Below are positions 58,438-64,000 of a stretch of 64,000 nt of DNA, one piece after another (position 1 is the stretch's first letter; every line of letters starts with the position of its first letter). Where the stretch lies: NCBI RefSeq assembly GCF_026745355.1, contig NC_079205.1:63102915-63166914 (forward strand). The letters are read 5' to 3'. This DNA is from Beta vulgaris subsp. vulgaris (taxonomy: Eukaryota > Streptophyta > Magnoliopsida > Caryophyllales > Amaranthaceae). The position numbers and the translations under genes were made by a program. The notes below the pieces were generated by a model. The model did no database searches and was not told the DNA's origin. It saw only the letters and a program-made list of their open reading frames with translations.

Positions 58438-58725
58438 TACTCCCTCCGTCTTTTTTTATTTGCTACAAGCACTTTTTCACAAAGACCAAGGAGGGAGTGG
58501 GGACCATTGACATAAATGGAATTAACAAAAAAGCAAATAGGTAAATTGTGGGACCTATGTATTATATATGGAAACATTTACAAAATCAAGAAGGGAGTGA
58601 TGGCAAATTTGTAAATAAAGTGTGGGACATATGTACTATATATGGAAATATTTGCAAATGTAGCAAATAAATTGAAACACCCCTAAATGGTAAAATGTAG
58701 CAAATAAAAAAAGACGGAGGGAGTA
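58438..58725. mobile_element. Stowaway-like MITE
   Basis: TACTCCCTCCGTCTTTTTTT and AAAAAAAGACGGAGGGAGTA are near-perfect inverted ends; ATTTGCTACA is mirrored as TGTAGCAAAT. Confidence 0.88.
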
Positions 58726-59909
58726 ATTGATTGAGAAGCGTATATTAAGGAGATATTTATGTAATTTTACTATTATAGAGAGTATTTATTAGGTACAAGA
58801 ATTTGTACTTTGATTCAACTTGGCAACACCATTAGGGGAGTCCACTATTAGTGAATTTGGTAGATATAGATCTCGAGTAGATTGAACCACGTTAAAAATC
58901 TTTGTTTCTTGTTTAACTTTATTTCATTGTTTTATTTTTTGTATGTATGAATCATGTTTCAACATAATCTCAAAATATCTAATATAGTTGAAACATAGTA
59001 CATAACACAGTGAACATTGTTTTACAATCCTTTTTTTTTTTTTTGCGTGATAACTCTAACCACTCAATTTACTCCTTTTTTATTAATATATTGCAAAATA
59101 ACATTATAACATTTACTTATATAGTCAGAGGCGTAGATAATAGTGTGCAAGGAGCCAAACAGCACATGACCCCCAAAATATATTATTTTGAAAATTTTAC
59201 CGAAGAAATCACCCTGGTTTCCCACCCTTAATAAATTTGTCAATAATCTATCTTTAGATTTTCAACTTTCCTTCTTTAGAACTCTAACCTTCCATTTTTA
59301 TTTTCTATAAATTTAGGGAGCCAATTTTCATATTAGAATCGGAACCCCAAAATTTTCAAGAGGACCTGTATGTATATGGTTTAAGAATGATGTATGGGCA
59401 AAATTAAACCTCAAAAGCTAAAAGGAATATCTAGAGATGAAGAGAGTTTGACAAGTAAATGAGATCCTACAAACGATACGCGTTAGTACCATGATATGCA
59501 TCATTCTCTTAAAATCATATGATGCAATACGAAGTAAAAGACTATTACACCATATAGCAAGGAATTAATATAATTCATTTTGACGTGTTAGTCCTTCCTG
59601 ACTACAATACTAGATTAAATTAGGCATTCATCAATTATCTAGTCTTTGTAATGATCTCAATCTTCCAACTTTCCACATTTAACGTACTCACTCACAAGTA
59701 AAGAAAAAATTAGCCCAAAACACAAGTTAAGTGGCTGCTATACGAAGAAAATCTTCAGTCATAATTAGCATTGAATTATGTCCATAAACGACGTTTTTTG
59801 TTTGAAATTTTATCACAAAACGACCCTAGTGTTGGTCATATTCGTATTTTCTTTATTATTCTTGTATCAAAATTTTGAACTATAGTGTAGACTTTTCAAC
59901 TCAATTATC
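58726..59909. other. G6 upstream intergenic region
   Basis: 59115-59365 resembles a small TIR relic (GAGGCGTAGATAATAGTG, GACCCCCAAAATATA). No gene is supported. Confidence 0.35.
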
Positions 59910-59919
59910 CTATAAAAAC
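59910..59919 (+). promoter_or_regulatory. TATA box of G6
   Basis: CTATAAAAAC, about 75 bases before the ATG at 59991. Confidence 0.55.
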
Positions 59920-59990
59920 TGGTAATATGTATGATGATTCAATAAACAAAATTTGATATTTTTCTCTGTTCTTAGAGTTATTTCTTCACA

Positions 59991-61110
59991 ATGAGGCTAA
60001 TTAGCACAACTTCTGCAGTTGCTACTTTGCTGTTTCTTGTAGTAATTCTACCTAGTATTCAACTGACAGGTACGTATTTAATAAGTGAAACAATATTGTG
60101 TGTAATTAGAAAAATTAAAGTGTAATTTTCATTTTATATGTTTACGTAGTACTTATTACTTTGTTTGATGTGATGCAGAGGCACAAATTGGCGTATGTAA
60201 CGGGAGACTAGGCAACAACTTACCTTCCGAGGAAGATGTTGTAAGCTTGTACAAGTCGAGGGGAATAACGAGGATGAGAATCTATGACCCTAACCAACGG
60301 ACCCTCCAAGCGGTTAGAGGATCGAATATAGGGCTAATCGTCGATGTCCCTAAGCGTGACCTAAGGTCACTCGGCTCCGATGCTGGGGCTGCGTCTCGTT
60401 GGGTCCAAAACAATGTAGTCCCTTACGCGTCTAATATTCGATACATAGCAGTTGGTAATGAAATAATGCCTAATGATGCCGAGGCAGGGTCAATTGTCCC
60501 GGCCATGCAAAATGTCCAAAATGCCCTTCGATCAGCTAATTTAGCTGGTAGAATTAAAGTCTCTACCGCGATAAAAAGTGACCTCGTTGCTAACTTCCCA
60601 CCCTCTAAAGGTGTTTTTACTTCTTCATCATACATGAATCCAATTGTTAACTTCCTTAAAAATAACAATTCACCTTTGTTAGCCAACATTTACCCTTACT
60701 TTTCTTTCATTGGCACCCCAAGTATGCGTCTAGATTATGCACTCTTTACTTCACCTAATGCCCAAGTTAATGATAATGGTTTACAATACCAAAATGTCTT
60801 TGATGCTTTAGTAGACACTGTGTATGCGGCCTTAGCGAAGGCCGGTGCCCCCAATGTGCCGATTGTTGTGTCCGAGAGTGGGTGGCCTTCGGCTGGTGGT
60901 AATGCTGCTAGTTTTTCTAACGCGGGGACTTATTACAAGGGCTTAATTGGTCATGTAAAGCAAGGAACTCCCCTGAAGAAAGGACAAGCAATTGAGGCAT
61001 ATTTGTTTGCTATGTTTGATGAGAACCAAAAGGGTGGAGGTATTGAGAACAATTTTGGACTGTTTACTCCCAATAAACAGCCAAAATACCAACTCAATTT
61101 CAATAATTGA
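59991..61110 (+). CDS. G6: GH17 beta-1,3-glucanase (PR-2 type)
   Basis: Exon 1 is 59991-60069 and exon 2 is 60179-61110, with a short 109 base intron of phase 1, giving 336 residues. The first ~28 residues are a signal peptide ending before QIGVCNGRLG; the family usually has Tyr where this has Asn. VGNE (E121) is the general acid/base and VVVSESGWPSAGG-type sequence holds the nucleophile (E259). ANIYPYF, LDYALFTS and [12 protein letters not shown] are typical family blocks. It ends at QLNFNN without a vacuolar tail, CBM43 or GPI signal. The expected role is endo-hydrolysis of beta-1,3-glucans (callose or fungal wall) in the apoplast. It is the most ordinary and best preserved member of the array. 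Confidence 0.93.
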
Positions 61111-62590
61111 AAGTAGTTTAATTGCCTAGTATATATATATATATGCTAATATGTTGTATGTAGTTATGTCATCTACATATATAATAAGTGAAATCAAACA
61201 CCCGATCATAGACTAAAATTGTAATAAAAGATCCTCCTGTTGTAATATTATCCTAGCTGCAATAATATTTACTCTTATATAGAGATCTTGTGAAAAAATG
61301 TGTTAGTTTGTCAAAAGTTGTTCTTGTTTAACTTTGTCTTCAAATGCTGAGGAATATTGTCTTAAAATTTCACATGATTATTACTAATATATACTACTAT
61401 AAGATCTAGAATGCTAGTTGAGGTCGATTTTATGTCAAGGTAATGATCAATATGAATCTTTTATGGTTCGGATTTGATCTATAATAAGGTGATTGTAATT
61501 TAATTTGTAAATCTATATTGATCACTTTTGCCTAAATTACTCTTTTTATTGAGTTACTTGTGTTTTCAAATGGTAACGTATATATTGAAATATTTGACTC
61601 TAATAACGTTGCCACGAAAGTATAATCATTAAATTGAAGACACAAAGCCACAAAGGGGGAACTCATTGTGAATTCGTCCGGCTATTTGAGACTTGCAATG
61701 CTCAATATGCCAAAAAAAATCATGACTATACAATTTTCTTTTTTAATGGAAAAGCAAGCTAGTTTAATTTGTTGACAAAACAAGCGTGATGAAAACTATA
61801 TTGCTCAAAGTTAGTTTCCCTTGGTGTTGAACAAATTTGAGAAATCACTTCCTCCGAAGGTGGCGCCCTATAAATCATGACAATACATATTTACTAAGTA
61901 GTTTGTATACAAATACAATACTTCACGTAAGAAGTAAATATAGCATGTAGAAAATTTCAACGACAACCCGTAATATTGATTCGATTTAATGATAGTCCTC
62001 GGACCTAGAATAATATCATTCTAATGTATATGGCAATCCTAGAAAAATAACAAGAAAATATATGCGTGATAGTTCGACAAGATGATCTTCATAAAAAAAT
62101 TGTATTCAGATGATTTTGAATTATTTTATTTTTTTTGTTATTATATCAACCAAAAAATATCGGAGAGACTTATGTCGGTAAGGCAAGAGTCTAGATAATG
62201 TCTATTATTGTCTAACTATTAAGTATTAATTAATCATGGGCCACATGCTGAATGGGTCTTATCCCATGGAAATGTTTACTTGCGAGTAGACTTGAATCTT
62301 ATTCAATAACGTGCGCTAACTCGTACCAAACACTTGGTAACGTTTGACAACACTAATAAACAACCATGTCAATGGGTCAAAATTTATCATTTTCCACATT
62401 TCATATATATAATAAATTTCAATATTGGGGATTTTTTCTTACCAAATTTGATTTCTAATTCTCAAACTCAAAATGAATTTGTGTCAAATTCGGTTTATAT
62501 TATCACTTATATCACAAACTTTGGCCCTTCAAGGGTGAAAGAAAATCTTCTTTCAAATGGTCTCCCATAAAATCAAGATGCATTTCATGA
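61111..62590. other. G6 3' flank and intergenic region
   Basis: ATATATA run at 61131-61144; possible polyadenylation AATAAAAG near 61223. The rest is AT-rich with no recognised gene or element. Confidence 0.4.
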
Positions 62591-62599
62591 ATTACATTT

Positions 62600-62745
62600 T
62601 CCAGGTTCTGAGAATGTCCAAAAACATATGATACACGCTTCAAAATGTTATTTTAGAGCTATTTATGGACTTATTTAGGCGCGGTAATATTTTCTTTGAG
62701 ACCTTCCCAAGAATCTCATAATGCCTTGAGAGGGATCTCAGGTGG
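62600..62745 (+). repeat. Degenerate satellite unit, forward orientation
   Basis: GAGAATGTCCAAAAACATATG, then GGCGCGGTAATATTTTCT and CAAGAATC, follow the order of the 27905-30305 monomer on the same strand, with much divergence. The inverted array begins about 130 bases to the right. Confidence 0.6.
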
Positions 62746-62869
62746 TTAAGACCCACTTTATTTTCTTAAAATATCTTCTACAACTTATATTGTATATGTT
62801 CAGTTTTCACCCTAAGATAGCTATGAAGGACACAATATATATGTTTGTTCTAAGGCATTAGTATACTCT

Positions 62870-64000
62870 TAAATGGTCTCCCAAGACCTTAGGATTCATC
62901 CCTTGCAGCCATGTGGTTTGGAACAAATATGTGGATGCGTTTACGTTCATTTCGAGTCAATTTTAGGTTTCACAAGAAATGAACAAATAGGGTTTTTAGA
63001 GGCTTTTCGAGACAACACAAATAGAGCCAAGCACCCGCGTAATGTTATAAGTCACGTCAGCCTTCCTAGGAACATTTCAAGAGAAAATATGACCACGCCC
63101 GGAGAAGTCCAAAAATGTCCCAAAAAAAGCCAAAATTGTAGGTTATAATACACACTTAGGACTTTCCCAGGGTTTGAGCTCCGAGTGCCACAGGATGCCT
63201 CCTAGGGACATGGTGGGTCATTGGAAAGAAATCATGTGGCTTGGAACGAATATGTGGATGCATTTACGTTCATTTCGAGGAAATCTGGGTTTCACGAGAA
63301 ATGAACAAATGGGGTGTTAGAGGCTATTCGAGGCAATACAAATTGTGCCAAGGACCCGTGCAACATTACACGTCACTCCTAAGAATGTTTCGGGAGAAAA
63401 TATGACCAGGCGCGGATAAGTCAAAAAATGTCCCAAAAACAACCAAAATTGAAGATTATAATACACGCTTTCGGACTTTATCAGGGCCCGAGCTCCGAAT
63501 GCCACGGGATGTCTCCTAGAGTCATGGGAGCTCATTAGAAAGGAGTCATGTTGCTTGGAACGAATAATTGGATGCCTTTACGCTCAATTGGAGTCAATTT
63601 TAGGTTTCACGAGAAATGAAAAAATATGGTGTTTAGAGGATTTTTGAGGCAACACAAATAGTGTCAAGTACCCGCGCAACGTAACAATTCACGTCGACCC
63701 TTCCTAGGAACGTTTCGTGAGAAAACATGATGAGCCCCGGAAAAAGTCCAAAAATGCTCTAAAAACAGCCAAAATTGAAGGTTATAACACACGCTTTCGG
63801 ACTTTATCGGGCCCGAGTTCCGAACGCCATGGGATTCCTCCTAGGGATATGATAGGTCATTGGAAAAGAGTCATGTGGCTTGGAACAAATATGTGGATGT
63901 CTTTACGTTCATTTCGAGTCAATAAATGTTTCACGAGAAATGAACAAAAAGGGTTTTTACCAGTCACGTCGGCCTTCCTAGGAACGTTTTGGGAGAAAAA
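62870..64000 (-). repeat. Satellite array, inverted orientation, runs off the window
   Basis: The monomer of 27905-30305 in reverse. CCTAGGAACATTTC-like blocks lie near 63067, 63375, 63703 and 63977; the first two intervals are about 310-325 bases and the last is shorter. The array is cut by the window end. Confidence 0.88.

Overview
This is an AT-rich plant nuclear window, almost certainly eudicot. The evidence is intron-containing glycoside hydrolase family 17 (GH17) genes of the PR-2 beta-1,3-glucanase type, plant L1-type LINEs with a C-terminal RNase H domain, Helitrons, CACTA and hAT elements, Stowaway-like MITEs and Ty1/copia elements. The species cannot be fixed from sequence alone.
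Gene content. Six GH17 genes lie head to tail on the + strand: G1 8591-10612, G2 21667-23488, G3 33180-34605, G4 44970-47013, G5 50015-54645 and G6 59991-61110. Each has a short signal-peptide exon, one phase-1 intron and a large catalytic exon. G2 and G6 are open throughout. G4 is open except for one +1 frameshift. G5 is open except for a 3.15 kb copia element in exon 2. G1 and G3 carry many single-base indels and read as pseudogenes, although part of this could be consensus error. None has a C-terminal vacuolar extension, CBM43 or GPI signal, so secretion to the apoplast is the inferred fate.
Layout. 1-6487: an inverted copy of the GH17 upstream repeat at the edge, a decayed LINE, and an LTR fragment holding a Helitron. 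6436-20860: duplication copy 1, with a truncated LINE, G1, a short retroposon, a second LINE, a CACTA element carrying captured exons of a CPSF-A family gene, and a solo LTR. 21-31 kb: G2, nested MITEs, a LINE remnant holding a second solo LTR, a ~320 bp satellite array and a tRNA-derived SINE. 31352-40125: duplication copy 2, with a hAT-like MITE, G3 and a non-autonomous copia. 41-54.6 kb: a truncated LINE with an intact 873-codon ORF, G4, a hAT remnant, and G5 with its copia. 55-64 kb: MITEs, a second Helitron, G6, and the same satellite mainly in inverted orientation.
History. G1+G2 and G3+G4 look like two copies of one two-gene block. Each block serves as the empty-site reference for the other, so several insertions can be placed to the base with exact target-site duplications. 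G2 and G4 also share two loop insertions on either side of the catalytic nucleophile that G5 and G6 lack, which makes them the most unusual proteins here.
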